A stretch of 64,000 bases of DNA, taken from NCBI GenBank assembly GCA_947474455.1, contig CANJIL010000007.1:1-64000 (forward strand), given 5' to 3'. This stretch comes from Hyphomonadaceae bacterium (GTDB lineage: Bacteria > Pseudomonadota > Alphaproteobacteria > Caulobacterales > Hyphomonadaceae). Positions 1-12,515 of the stretch are shown here, piece after piece (position 1 is the stretch's first letter; each line of letters starts with the position of its first letter). A program made the position numbers and the translations under genes. The notes under the pieces are model-generated. The model was not told where the DNA came from, searched no databases, and saw only the letters and a program-made list of their open reading frames with translations.

Positions 1-47
1 CTGCCCAACGCCTCCGCCGTTTGGCTTCCTGCCATTTCAGGATGTGA

Positions 48-121
48 AGAACCGGACGAGATTCGAACTCCCGGAATGCGGATCAACGACCCGCTGCCTT
101 TGACCGCTTGGCGACTGGTTC
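48..121 (-). tRNA. Degenerate tRNA-like element (Gln-like body, apparent GTT anticodon); possible tRNA pseudogene
   Basis: Reverse complement GAACCAG TC GCCAAGCGGTCAAAGGC A GCGGG TCGTTGA TCCGC ATTCC GGGAG TTCGAAT CTCGT CCGGTTC folds as a cloverleaf. Defects: A-C mismatch in the acceptor, a mismatch in the T-stem, C instead of U at position 33, no encoded CCA. Confidence 0.45.
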
Positions 122-316
122 ACGCGTGCGGCTTCGGCGCCGCTCCCATCACAAAGTGCTGGGCGCGTCGAGCCGCCGTTCAACTCCAATGCGCTTTTGG
201 ACAATCCGACCAAAGATGCCGAGACATCACGCCATTGCTTCCGCTGCCGGACGACTCTCGTCGTTTTCTAAAGAAGTTCGCGGCGCTCTTTCGAAAAGTT
301 GTACCCAGATGAAGTC

Positions 317-1735
317 TCAGATATGCAGCGGCCGCCCATAAGCGGCCAGCACGCTCTCGTGCATCATCTCGCTTAGAGTCGGATGCGGGAACACCGTCTC
401 CATCAGCTCTGCTTCGGTCAGCTCGCCCTGACGCGCGATGCAATAGCCCTGGATCAGCTCAGTCACGCCCTCGCCCGCCATGTGTGCGCCAAGCAGCTCG
501 CCTGTCGTCTCGTCGAAGATCGTTTTCACGATTCCTTCCGGCTCGCCCAGCGCGATCGCCTTGCCGTTCCCGATGAAGGGGAACTTGCCGACCTTGATCT
601 TGCGTCCAGAAACCTTCGCCTTCTCTTCCGTCATGCCGACGCTGGCGACCTGCGGATGCGAATAGGTGCAGCCCGGCACATTCCACGGATCGAACTTGTG
701 GCTCGGGACCCTGCCCGAAATTCCCTCGACGACGATCACGCCCTCATGCATCGCCTTGTGCGCCAGCCACGGCGCTCCGCACACATCGCCGATCGCATAG
801 AGCCCCGGCACGTTCGTCTTGCCCAGCCCATCGACGACGATGTGCGTCTTCTCCACCCTCACGCCCAGCGCCTCGAGCCCAAGATTCTCCACATTGCCGA
901 CAATCCCAACCGCAAGGATCACCTTGTCCGCCTTCAGGGTCTGTGCGCCATCCTTGGTCTGCACTTCCACACTCGCAACGCCCTTGTCGACCTTAAGCGA
1001 CCTCACCTGCGCCGAGGTCAGGAACTTGATTCCCTGCTTGCCCAGCTGTTTCAGCATGAAAGCGGAAATCTCCGCATCCTCCACCGGTAGAATACGATCC
1101 AGCGCCTCCACCACCGTCACCTCGGCGCCAAGCGTGCGATAGAAACTTGCGAACTCGATCCCGATCGCGCCCGATCCGATCACTAGCAGCTGCTTGGGCA
1201 TCTCCTCCGGCACCATCGCCTCGCGATATGCCCATACCACCTTGCCGTCGACCTTCAGCCCGGCGTCCGGAATCTCTCGCGCCCGCGCTCCAGTCGCCAG
1301 CATCACATTCTTGGCGGTGTACCCTCCCTCGCCCCTGCCCTTCTCGACGATCACCTTCGGCGCCGGCGAGCCCTTCTCAAGCCGCGCCGTTCCGTACAGC
1401 ACGTCGATTTTGTGCTTTTTCATTAGGAAGGTGACGCCGTTCGACAGTTGCTTCGCAACGCCACGCGACCGCTTCACGATCGCATCCAGCATGACTTTCG
1501 GATTCTCGACCGAGAACCCATAATCCTTCGCGTGGCTGATGAGATGGAACACCTCGCTCGAACGCAGCAGAGCCTTCGTCGGAATGCATCCCCAGTTGAG
1601 GCAGATGCCGCCCAGTTCCGAGCGTTCGACGATCGCGGTCTTCATCCCGAGCTGTGACGCCCGTATCGCGGCGACATACCCACCAGGGCCTGAGCCCACG
1701 ATGATAAGGTCATAGGAAGCTTTGGCGTCAGCCAT
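317..1735 (-). CDS. lpdA: Dihydrolipoyl dehydrogenase (E3)
   Basis: 472 aa; N-terminal FAD motif GSGPGGYVAA, redox CxxxxC motif GGICLNWGCIPTK, C-terminal HPHPTLSE-type motif (HPTLSEMMHE); adjacent to pdhABC. Confidence 0.97.
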   Translation of the reverse strand: MADAKASYDLIIVGSGPGGYVAAIRASQLGMKTAIVERSELGGICLNWGCIPTKALLRSSEVFHLISHAKDYGFSVENPKVMLDAIVKRSRGVAKQLSNGVTFLMKKHKIDVLYGTARLEKGSPAPKVIVEKGRGEGGYTAKNVMLATGARAREIPDAGLKVDGKVVWAYREAMVPEEMPKQLLVIGSGAIGIEFASFYRTLGAEVTVVEALDRILPVEDAEISAFMLKQLGKQGIKFLTSAQVRSLKVDKGVASVEVQTKDGAQTLKADKVILAVGIVGNVENLGLEALGVRVEKTHIVVDGLGKTNVPGLYAIGDVCGAPWLAHKAMHEGVIVVEGISGRVPSHKFDPWNVPGCTYSHPQVASVGMTEEKAKVSGRKIKVGKFPFIGNGKAIALGEPEGIVKTIFDETTGELLGAHMAGEGVTELIQGYCIARQGELTEAELMETVFPHPTLSEMMHESVLAAYGRPLHI

Positions 1736-1744
1736 TCAACATGC

Positions 1745-2110
1745 TCACGATTTGCGGTTCTTGAGTTCAGTCCAAGCCGCCTGTGCAGCGGCGGCGTTCT
1801 TCTCGGTGCTCTCGGACAGTTCCACCGTACAGACATACTCTTCTGGCGTGTCTCTTTCGGCTGCCACGATGCTGTCAGCCGCGGCGCCAGCCTGCGTCAG
1901 CAACGCCTCCGAGGCGCCCGTCGCCTTGAGATCGGCGATGAACGCTGTTTTGACAGCTATGCACACTTGGTCGCACTTCGCGCCCCATAGCTCACGATAG
2001 GTCAGCGGCTCGATGATCGGTTGGATGTCGGCCATGGTGAGATGCGCTCCCATCCCGGCCTGCGGTGCGGAGCACGCCAGTCCGAAGCAGAAACCTGTTG
2101 CGACTCTCAC
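1745..2110 (-). CDS. Small protein of unknown function, possibly exported, inserted in the PDH operon
   Basis: GTG at 2110 overlaps the pdhC stop (GTGA). ~121 aa ([30 protein letters not shown]...ELKNRKS) ending 9 nt before lpd. The ORF-track version starting at 2200 overlaps pdhC and is probably over-extended. Confidence 0.6.
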   Translation of the reverse strand: MRVATGFCFGLACSAPQAGMGAHLTMADIQPIIEPLTYRELWGAKCDQVCIAVKTAFIADLKATGASEALLTQAGAAADSIVAAERDTPEEYVCTVELSESTEKNAAAAQAAWTELKNRKS

Positions 2111-3429
2111 AGCAGCATCGCTTCCGGCGTCTCGACGAACTGCTTGAAGGTCTGCAGCCAGCGTGCGCCCGTCGCACCATCGACGACGCGGTGATCGCAC
2201 GTGAGCGTCACCGTCATCACCGTGGCAACTTCGACATTTGAGCCTCGCACAACCGCACGCTTTTCTCCCGCGCCGACCGACAGGATCATGCCTTCCGGCG
2301 GATTGATGATCGAGGCGAACGACCGGATGCCGAACATCCCGAGGTTCGAGATCGAGAAGGTGCCGCCCATATATTCCTGCGGCTTCAGCTTCTTGTCCCG
2401 CGCCCGCGCCGCCAGATCTTTCATCTCCGCCGCAATCTGCGCCAGGCCCTTCGTCTGGGCGTCGCGCACCACTGGCGTGATGAGCCCGCCCGGAATGGCA
2501 ACAGCTACCGAGACGTGCGCCGCCTTGTGCTGTGCAATACCCTTGTCGCTGAAGCTGGCGTTGGCGTCCGGATGCGCCATCAACGCCATCGCGCTCGCTT
2601 TGATCAGCATGTCGTTGACCGACACCTTCACGCCGGCCTTCTCGCCCGCCTCGTTGATGCGCACCCGCGCTGACAGCAGATGGTCGATTTCAAGATCGAT
2701 CGTGAGCGGAAAGTGCGGCACCTGCATGAACGACTGCGTCAGCCGCCGCGCCGTAACCTTGCGCACACCATCAAGAGGAATCAGGTCGTAGCTGTCCGGC
2801 GCATAAATCCGGTCATCCAGTACCGCCGGTTCGATAAGGCTTGTGACGCCGCCGCCAACCGCCGGCGCCGGCTTCGCGGCACCGTCCTTCGGCGCTTTCA
2901 GAACGTCGCTCTTGATGATCCGCCCATGCGGTCCCGAGCCTTTGAGCGCGAGAAGATCAATGCCTTCCATTTTGGCGAGCCGCTTCGCCAGCGGCGATGC
3001 GTTCACGCGTTGTCCACTCCCTGCGGCAACCGCCGGGGATGGTTGATTGGCCCGGGCAGGCGAGGATGCAGAGCTCGCAGCTGCTGCCGGAGCAGCAGGT
3101 GGCGCCGCCTTGACGGCCGTTGCCGCCAAAGGGGCCTTGGCCGTCTCGGCCTTCGCGCCACCGCCATTCTTCGCAGGCGCCTCGCCCTCTCCGGTAAGCT
3201 CCGCGATCACTGCGTTGACCTTCACGCCTTGCGCGCCTTCCTCAACCAGAAGCCTGGTGACGGTGCCCTCATCAACCGCCTCGACCTCCATCGTCGCCTT
3301 GTCGGTCTCGATCTCGGCAATAATGTCGCCCGGCTTGATCCTGTCGCCGACCTTCATATGCCACTTGGCAAGGTTCCCCTCCTCCATAGTGGGCGACAGC
3401 GCAGGCATGGTGATTGAGATCGCCATCAT
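2107..3429 (-). CDS. pdhC: Pyruvate dehydrogenase E2, dihydrolipoyl acetyltransferase
   Basis: Lipoyl domain ([15 protein letters not shown]), peripheral-subunit binding domain, catalytic DHRVVDGA motif. Start moved to [18 protein letters not shown], giving an ATGA overlap with pdhB. Confidence 0.95.
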   Translation of the reverse strand: MMAISITMPALSPTMEEGNLAKWHMKVGDRIKPGDIIAEIETDKATMEVEAVDEGTVTRLLVEEGAQGVKVNAVIAELTGEGEAPAKNGGGAKAETAKAPLAATAVKAAPPAAPAAAASSASSPARANQPSPAVAAGSGQRVNASPLAKRLAKMEGIDLLALKGSGPHGRIIKSDVLKAPKDGAAKPAPAVGGGVTSLIEPAVLDDRIYAPDSYDLIPLDGVRKVTARRLTQSFMQVPHFPLTIDLEIDHLLSARVRINEAGEKAGVKVSVNDMLIKASAMALMAHPDANASFSDKGIAQHKAAHVSVAVAIPGGLITPVVRDAQTKGLAQIAAEMKDLAARARDKKLKPQEYMGGTFSISNLGMFGIRSFASIINPPEGMILSVGAGEKRAVVRGSNVEVATVMTVTLTCDHRVVDGATGARWLQTFKQFVETPEAMLL

Positions 3430-4871
3430 TCCTGCTCCACGTAGCAAACCTTCTTCGCCGCCGCGACGATGTCAGCCGAATGCGGCAGCGACAGCTTTTC
3501 GAGGTTGGCGGCATACGGCAGCGGCACGTCTTTCTGAGCAACGCGCATGGGCGGCGCATCGAGAAAGTCGAACGCATGCTCGGTCACCGCCGCAGCGATC
3601 TCGGCGCCAACGCCAAAGAAGCGCCAGCCCTCTTCGCAGCAAACAATGCGGTTGGTCTTCTTGACACTCTCGATCACCGTCGCCGTATCGAGAGGGCGCA
3701 ACGTGCGCAGGTCGATCACCTCCGCTTCGATGCCGATTCCCGCCAGTTCCTCCGCCGCATCCAGCGCGAACTTGACCATTCGCGAATGCGCCACCAGCGT
3801 GACGTCCGTACCCGCGCGCCGGATCCGCGCCTTGCCGATCGGCAGCACGAAATCCTCAACCTGCGGCACGTCGAACTCAACGCCATACATCAGCTCGTGC
3901 TCGAGGAAGACAACCGGGTTTGGATCGCGGATGGCGGCTTTCAACAGACCCTTGGCATCAGATGCATCGTAAGGCGCGATCACTTTGAGCCCCGGGATCT
4001 GGCCATACCACGCAGAGAAGTCCTGACTATGCTGCGCGCCGACACGCGACGCCGCGCCATTCGGCCCGCGGAACACTATTGCGCAACCCATTTGGCCGCC
4101 CGACATGTAGAGCGTCTTGGCCGCCGAGTTGATGATGTGGTCGATGGCCTGCATCGCGAAGTTGAATGTCATGAACTCCACGATCGGCTTTAGCCCGCCA
4201 AACGCTGCGCCCACGCCGAGACCCGCAAAGCCATACTCCGTGATTGGCGTATCGATCACCCGCCGGTCGCCGAACTCCTCCAGCAACCCGCGCGAAACTT
4301 TGTACGCGCCCTGATACTGTCCGACCTCCTCGCCCATCAGGAACACGGTCTCGTCGCGCCGCATCTCTTCTGCGATCGCGTCGCGCAGAGCATCCCTAAC
4401 GGTTGTTTTGGCGTAGGTCACGCCTTCAGGCAGCGCAGGATCGTGCAGCCCTTCGGTTGCGGCGATCTTCTGTTCCGGCGCACGCAGGCGATGCCCATCA
4501 TTCCGCACCTTCTGCTCGGCCGGCGCTTCATCAGGCTTTCCGCCCGCCGTGTCTGCATTGCCATCGGCCCGTGTCTGCACCTCGACTTCCTTCGCCGTCC
4601 TGCCCTTGCCGTTGGCTTTCGGCGCGCCTTCTCCTTCGCCATTCAGGACGGCGATCAGCGCGTTGACCTTCACGCCTTCCGTCCCCGCAGGAATGACAAG
4701 CTGCGAGATGACCCCCTCATCGACCGCCTCGACTTCCATCGTAGCCTTGTCGGTCTCGATCTCGGCGATCACATCGCCGGGCTTCACGGTATCGCCTTCG
4801 TTCACCAGCCACTTGGCCAGCTTGCCCTCTTCCATCGTGGGCGAAAGCGCAGGCATCAGAATGTCGGTCAT
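3426..4871 (-). CDS. pdhB: Pyruvate dehydrogenase E1 beta with N-terminal lipoyl domain
   Basis: Lipoyl domain followed by E1-beta ([20 protein letters not shown]...). Start at [16 protein letters not shown] gives an ATGA overlap with pdhA. Confidence 0.95.
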   Translation of the reverse strand: MTDILMPALSPTMEEGKLAKWLVNEGDTVKPGDVIAEIETDKATMEVEAVDEGVISQLVIPAGTEGVKVNALIAVLNGEGEGAPKANGKGRTAKEVEVQTRADGNADTAGGKPDEAPAEQKVRNDGHRLRAPEQKIAATEGLHDPALPEGVTYAKTTVRDALRDAIAEEMRRDETVFLMGEEVGQYQGAYKVSRGLLEEFGDRRVIDTPITEYGFAGLGVGAAFGGLKPIVEFMTFNFAMQAIDHIINSAAKTLYMSGGQMGCAIVFRGPNGAASRVGAQHSQDFSAWYGQIPGLKVIAPYDASDAKGLLKAAIRDPNPVVFLEHELMYGVEFDVPQVEDFVLPIGKARIRRAGTDVTLVAHSRMVKFALDAAEELAGIGIEAEVIDLRTLRPLDTATVIESVKKTNRIVCCEEGWRFFGVGAEIAAAVTEHAFDFLDAPPMRVAQKDVPLPYAANLEKLSLPHSADIVAAAKKVCYVEQE

Positions 4872-5887
4872 GAACAGCGCGACTCCACCAGCACATCGGT
4901 CCAAAGCTCGGCGGGATCCGGCTCCGGGCTTTCCTGGGCGAACTGCGCCGAGTCGTTTACGATCTCACGCACTTCCGCTTCGATCTTCTTGAGGCTTTCT
5001 TCCGTCGCATGCCCGGCTTCGATCAGCCTCTTCTTCAGCATCTCGATCGGATCGTGATGCTCCCGCATCTCCTGCACCTCTTCCCGCGTGCGATATTTCG
5101 CCGGGTCAGACATTGAGTGGCCGCGATAGCGGTACGTTTTCATCTCGAGAATACACGGCCCCTCGCCATCACGCGCCCGGGCCACGGCCTTGGCCGCCGC
5201 CTTGCGCACCGCCAGCACATCCATCCCGTCCACTTCTTCGCCCGGAATCTCGAACGAGATCCCGCGCTTGAACAGCTCGGTCTCCGCCGACGCTCGCGCG
5301 ATCGACGTCCCCATGGCGTACTGATTGTTCTCGATCACATAGACGACCGGCAGCTTCCACAGAGACGCCATGTTGAACGCCTCATAGACCTGCCCCTGGT
5401 TTGAGGCGCCGTCGCCGAAGTAAGCGATGCAAACCGCATCCGATCCCTTGTACTTGTTCGAGAACGCCAGCCCCGTCCCGATCGGCACCTGCGCGCCGAC
5501 AATCCCGTGGCCGCCATAGAAGTTCTTCTCGCGGCTAAACATGTGCATCGAGCCGCCCTTGCCGCGGCTGTAGCCGCCCTCGCGGCCGGTCAACTCCGCC
5601 ATCACGCCGCGTGCCGTCATGCCGGTCGCAAGCATGTGCCCGTGGTCACGATAGCCCGTGATCACCTGGTCATCCGGATCGAGCACCGACTGCACGCCGA
5701 CGACCACAGCCTCCTGCCCGATATAGAGATGGCAAAATCCCGCGATCAGTCCCATGCCGTAGAGCTGTCCCGCCTTTTCCTCGAATCGGCGGATTAACAG
5801 CATGTCCCTGTAGAAGCCGATCAGATCCGTCTTCTGCGACTCCGTTACCGGCTTCCTCGATTTAGCGACGGCCTTTTTTGCTGCCAT
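4868..5887 (-). CDS. pdhA: Pyruvate dehydrogenase E1 alpha
   Basis: 339 aa; TPP-binding [17 protein letters not shown] motif, [11 protein letters not shown]. Confidence 0.96.
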   Translation of the reverse strand: MAAKKAVAKSRKPVTESQKTDLIGFYRDMLLIRRFEEKAGQLYGMGLIAGFCHLYIGQEAVVVGVQSVLDPDDQVITGYRDHGHMLATGMTARGVMAELTGREGGYSRGKGGSMHMFSREKNFYGGHGIVGAQVPIGTGLAFSNKYKGSDAVCIAYFGDGASNQGQVYEAFNMASLWKLPVVYVIENNQYAMGTSIARASAETELFKRGISFEIPGEEVDGMDVLAVRKAAAKAVARARDGEGPCILEMKTYRYRGHSMSDPAKYRTREEVQEMREHHDPIEMLKKRLIEAGHATEESLKKIEAEVREIVNDSAQFAQESPEPDPAELWTDVLVESRCS

Positions 5888-5995
5888 GGTGCAGTTGGTT
5901 CCCTTTGCCTACCCGGTAGTTAGGGACGAAGCGATCATCGTCCCACGCTTATCGCGAGATCGGATGGCCTCTTCCACACCTAATTCGGGAAAGGA

Positions 5996-6310
5996 TCAGC
6001 GTACCGCGACAAGAAGCTCGTCAGGACGGACAAATGACAGTTTTGTACGCGCGATCTCCTCGACATAGTCGAGGTCCATCGTTCTATCTCGCAGGCGCAC
6101 AAGAGACGCTTCGAGCGTCGCCTTCTCCGCCTTGAGACGCTCAAGGTCAGCCGTGAGCCGGGCTTCCTTGTTCTGCAGCTCGGTCCATGCGGCAAGCCCC
6201 TGCTCACCTGCCAGTGCGTGATAGGAGAAATAGAGGATAAGCGCGCCAATCGCGCCGGGCAGAAGAATGGCCTTTGCCGTCTTCAGTACCGCTTCCATAC
6301 CCTGCCTCAA
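5996..6310 (-). CDS. ftsB: FtsB/DivIC-type septum formation initiator
   Basis: 104 aa; one N-terminal TM segment, then a coiled coil and YVEEIARTKLSFVRPDELL. Confidence 0.8.
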   Translation of the reverse strand: MRQGMEAVLKTAKAILLPGAIGALILYFSYHALAGEQGLAAWTELQNKEARLTADLERLKAEKATLEASLVRLRDRTMDLDYVEEIARTKLSFVRPDELLVAVR

Positions 6311-6460
6311 ACCTCCAGACGCACCCTAACTGAACGGCCAGACCTGACCGCGACACGGTTAACGAGGCATGAACTACGTGGTGTTCCGCTGTTATTGCGG
6401 GATTTCACGCGTCGGGCCCATCCATTGCATTTCGCTCTCAAAGCGACTGCGAGGTCGTAT

Positions 6461-7376
6461 ATGACACATCCAGTTGAATCGAGTGTGACCGCCGGCGACG
6501 TCCTGACTGCGCCGAAGATAGTCGAGCATGGCATTCCGAGCTGCCTCGCCTCTGACGAAGCGCTTATCCACATCCTTGACCGCTATCCGGGTGTGCTGTT
6601 CTACATCAATTGCTACGACTTCGGCGGCGGACGCACAGGTATCGCGAACCACGGGCACACGCGGCCGCGCAGTTGGCCGCACGGTCCTGAACGCCGTCAA
6701 GGCGGGCCGGCTTTGGGTCAACCTTCGCTTTTGCGAAGAAGTCCATCCTGGCCTTTGGGCCTAGCTTCAGCGTGCATTTTCGCAACGAGCTCGGCAACTT
6801 TGCAGCGCCGGCGCCCGGAAAATGACCAGCCAGCTGATCCTGTCCTTCCCGAATACTCGCGTTCCTTTCCACGTCGTCGCCGCCGGCGTCGTCCTGTTCC
6901 ATCTGCGGCGTAAAGCGTATGTGGGTCTACCCAAACACCGAAGCTTTCCCGCCGCAGACTGCCCCGGAGAGGGTGATCATGCGCGCGACCACGGAAGAGC
7001 TGACCTACAGCCGCATCATGGACGGCGCCGCATGGCGCTTCGACGTGGTCCCCGGCGAAGCCATCACCTGGCCACTCCCAGCGCCCCACCGAGTCGAGAA
7101 TCAGGAAGCGCTCTGCGTCTCCCTCTCCATGGACTACAAGGCCTGGGGCTCCCGCATCACCACGGGCGCCCACCGCGCCAACGGCGTCTGCCGCCGCTGG
7201 GCCAAAAGATTAGGCCGATGGCAAAAACAGGATGGGCCGCGCGCACCCTCCTCTGGGCCGCCTCCCTCGCCTTCGCCTGGCTCAACCTCATGAAGAACAA
7301 CATCAAGGACTTCGAACGTACTTTCGACGTCGCCGACGCCACCGTCGTCGTGTACGGCGAAAGGGAAGCTGCGTAA
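6461..7376 (+). pseudogene. Frameshifted cupin-like (JmjC/Cupin_8-type) protein
   Basis: Collinear fragments spread over different + frames: MTHPVESS...ILDRYPGVLFYINCYDFGG / GRTVLNAVKAGRLWVNLR...stop / LILSFPNTRVPFHVVAAGVVLFHLR / KRMWVYPNTEAFPPQTAPERVIMRATTEELTYSRIMDGAAWRFDVVPGEAITWPLPAPHRVENQEALCVSLSMDYKAWGSRITTGAHRANGV / KTGWAARTLLWAASLAFAWLNLMKNNIKDFERTFDV. At least three frameshifts plus an in-frame stop. Confidence 0.8.
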
Positions 7377-7479
7377 GCGCCACAGCGTGTTGAGCAAAAA
7401 AGCGAGAAGCGCCCAGAGGCCCACGCGGCATTCTGGATCCCTACCTCCCCCGGGAATGCGTGTCAAAATCACGCCCGAA

Positions 7480-7510
7480 ACGCAAACGCGGCCGCCTAAG
7501 TGACCGCGTT
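7480..7510 (-). terminator. Putative terminator downstream of eno
   Basis: Minus strand ACGCGG...CCGCGT stem followed by TTGCGTTT. Confidence 0.4.
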
Positions 7511-7555
7511 CCGATTCCCACGCTCAAGCCCGTACTCACCTGCGGGAACGCGCAC

Positions 7556-8860
<1,305 letters not shown>

Positions 8861-8944
8861 TCACGCCCGCAGGACCCGTTCCCAGAGGCGAAAAGCGTGC
8901 CTGCTATGTCTTGAACCGCCCTCACTTGCAATGCGGTGGCCAGC

Positions 8945-8974
8945 CCAAAAGCAAACGGCCGCAGAAGCGGCCGT
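8945..8974 (-). terminator. Intrinsic terminator after rpmF
   Basis: Minus strand ACGGCCGC TTCT GCGGCCGT perfect 8-bp stem followed by TTGCTTTT. Confidence 0.75.
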
Positions 8975-9004
8975 CGCTGGATCGACTTGCCGGAAAGGGC
9001 AGGA

Positions 9005-9190
9005 CTACTCTTCGTCCTTGGCCTTCAGGACCTGCTTGCCACGATACAGGCCTGTTTTCGGGTCGACGTGGTGGGGGCGACGCAGCTCGCCCGATTCTTT
9101 GTCTTCCACGTAAGTGGAGCCTGGCAAACGATCATGCGACCGTCGCATGCCGCGCTTGGAGGGAGATGTCTTGCGCTTAGGGACGGCCAT
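9005..9190 (-). CDS. rpmF: 50S ribosomal protein L32
   Basis: 61 aa [22 protein letters not shown]... Confidence 0.96.
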   Translation of the reverse strand: MAVPKRKTSPSKRGMRRSHDRLPGSTYVEDKESGELRRPHHVDPKTGLYRGKQVLKAKDEE

Positions 9191-9219
9191 GATTGCCTCG
9201 GAATCGGCAGAAAACGTAT

Positions 9220-9239
9220 GAAAACGGGCCCTGCCCGTT
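9220..9239 (-). terminator. Putative short terminator/attenuator between pyrG and rpmF
   Basis: Minus strand ACGGGC AGG GCCCGT followed by TTTC. Confidence 0.45.
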
Positions 9240-9289
9240 CTTGCGAGCGGGCCTAATACGCTGTCTGGCGCAGGCTCGCAAGACGGGCG

Positions 9290-10972
<1,683 letters not shown>

Positions 10973-10985
10973 TTAGTTCGGGCGA

Positions 10986-11480
10986 CTAATTGTTCGATCC
11001 ACCGTTTTTCGGCGCGGGGGCCGGGGCAGTGGGTGGTGTTGTCGCAGGCGCCGGAGCGGCCGGAGCAGGCGTGGTAGTCGTCGTGGCCGGGGCCGGCGCG
11101 GAGCTGGCAGGCGCCAGAGGATCGATTGCCGGAGCTGGCGCAGGCGCGGCCGGGGCGGTGGTGGTCGCCGGCGCTGGTGTGGTGGGCTGAGGGCGGAACG
11201 GATCGACCGGAGCTTGGCGCTGCTGCTGTTGCTCAAGCACGCTGGGGGCGCTGTTTGCCTCGTTGTTGAGACGCGTCATCGTGATGCTGGTGACGAAGAA
11301 GACGGCCGCCAGAACCATGGTCGCCTTGACCAGCACGCCCGCCGCGCCGCGGCCAGAGATGACGCCGCCCGTACCGCCGCCGCCCATGCCGAGGGCCCCG
11401 CCCTCGGACCTCTGGAGCATAACCGCAACCACGAGTGCGACGCATGCGATCATGTGGATGGTAAGCAGGACAGAAAGCAT
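10986..11480 (-). CDS. secG: Preprotein translocase subunit SecG with long Ala/Pro/Thr-rich tail
   Basis: MLSVLLTIHMIACVALVVAVMLQRSEGGALGMGGGG N-terminus, then low-complexity PAPATTTAPAAPAPAP... tail. Confidence 0.88.
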   Translation of the reverse strand: MLSVLLTIHMIACVALVVAVMLQRSEGGALGMGGGGTGGVISGRGAAGVLVKATMVLAAVFFVTSITMTRLNNEANSAPSVLEQQQQRQAPVDPFRPQPTTPAPATTTAPAAPAPAPAIDPLAPASSAPAPATTTTTPAPAAPAPATTPPTAPAPAPKNGGSNN

Positions 11481-11581
11481 GCGAGGGCCGCCAGTGTGAA
11501 TTCAACCGCGTCAAAGCACGTTGGCGGGGTGCGGCCAAGCCCCCTGTCAGCTTTTCATATGGGTTCGGGCTCGACGCGGCT

Positions 11582-12331
11582 CTAAGCGCAGCCCTCGGCA
11601 ATTCGCAGAAAATCGGCGGCTTTCAGGCTGGCGCCGCCGACCAGAGCCCCATCCACCCCCGCCACGGTCATCAATTCCCGGGCGTTGTCAGGCTTCACGG
11701 ATCCCCCATAAAGAAGCGGGATCGCATTGCCGGAAGCGTCAAAACGGGTCTCCAGCGTCCGGCTGAGGAACCCATGGACCTCAGCTACCTGTGCGGTTGT
11801 GGGCGTGCGGCCGGTGCCGATCGCCCAGACCGGCTCGTAGGCGATCACAATGGGAGTATTGCCCGCAGCTGCAGGAACGGACCCCGCCAGTTGGGTGGCG
11901 ATAACTTCCAGCGTCCTCCCGGCGTCGCGCTCCGCGAAGCTTTCACCGATGCAGATGATCGGCGTCAGGCCTGCCCGCAACACCGCCGAAGCCTTTGCGG
12001 CCACGCCGGCGTCTGTTTCTCCGTGCATCGTCCGACGTTCCGAATGGCCGACAATGACGTAGCGGGCGCCGACGTCCGCCCACATTTCAGCGCTGATATC
12101 GCCTGTGAATGCGCCGGATTTCTCCGCGTGGCAGTCCTGCCCCCCAAGGCCGACGCGGGACCCCTTGAGAGCCGCGCCCACCGCTGACGCGAGCGTGGCT
12201 GGGGGGCAGATCGCCAGCTCGACGCCCGGCAAGGCGGACGAACCAGCCACAATCGCGCTGACCTCGGGAAGAGAGGCCGCGAGCCCATTCATCTTCCAGT
12301 TTCCAGCAACCAGCTTCTTTCGAACGCTCAT
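11582..12331 (-). CDS. tpiA: Triosephosphate isomerase
   Basis: 249 aa; [38 protein letters not shown]. Confidence 0.97.
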   Translation of the reverse strand: MSVRKKLVAGNWKMNGLAASLPEVSAIVAGSSALPGVELAICPPATLASAVGAALKGSRVGLGGQDCHAEKSGAFTGDISAEMWADVGARYVIVGHSERRTMHGETDAGVAAKASAVLRAGLTPIICIGESFAERDAGRTLEVIATQLAGSVPAAAGNTPIVIAYEPVWAIGTGRTPTTAQVAEVHGFLSRTLETRFDASGNAIPLLYGGSVKPDNARELMTVAGVDGALVGGASLKAADFLRIAEGCA

Positions 12332-12515
12332 TCACGCTGTCCCCCGGACGCAACAGCGGCAAAGTGGCGCCGGAGATGAGCTCCCGCATAGCCATGCTGT
12401 ATTGTCGCATTTTCGTGTGGCGAACCGGTTTCCCCTCCGCCGCAAAATGCTCTAGCAAGCCGTGTTCCAGCGGACAACCTTCGGGCGAGCCGCCAAGTAT
12501 CAGGGAGTTACGCCG

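Noticed and set aside
11000-11220. GC-rich trinucleotide-like repeats considered as a satellite or regulatory array
   Set aside because: Explained by codons of the Ala/Pro/Thr tail of SecG.
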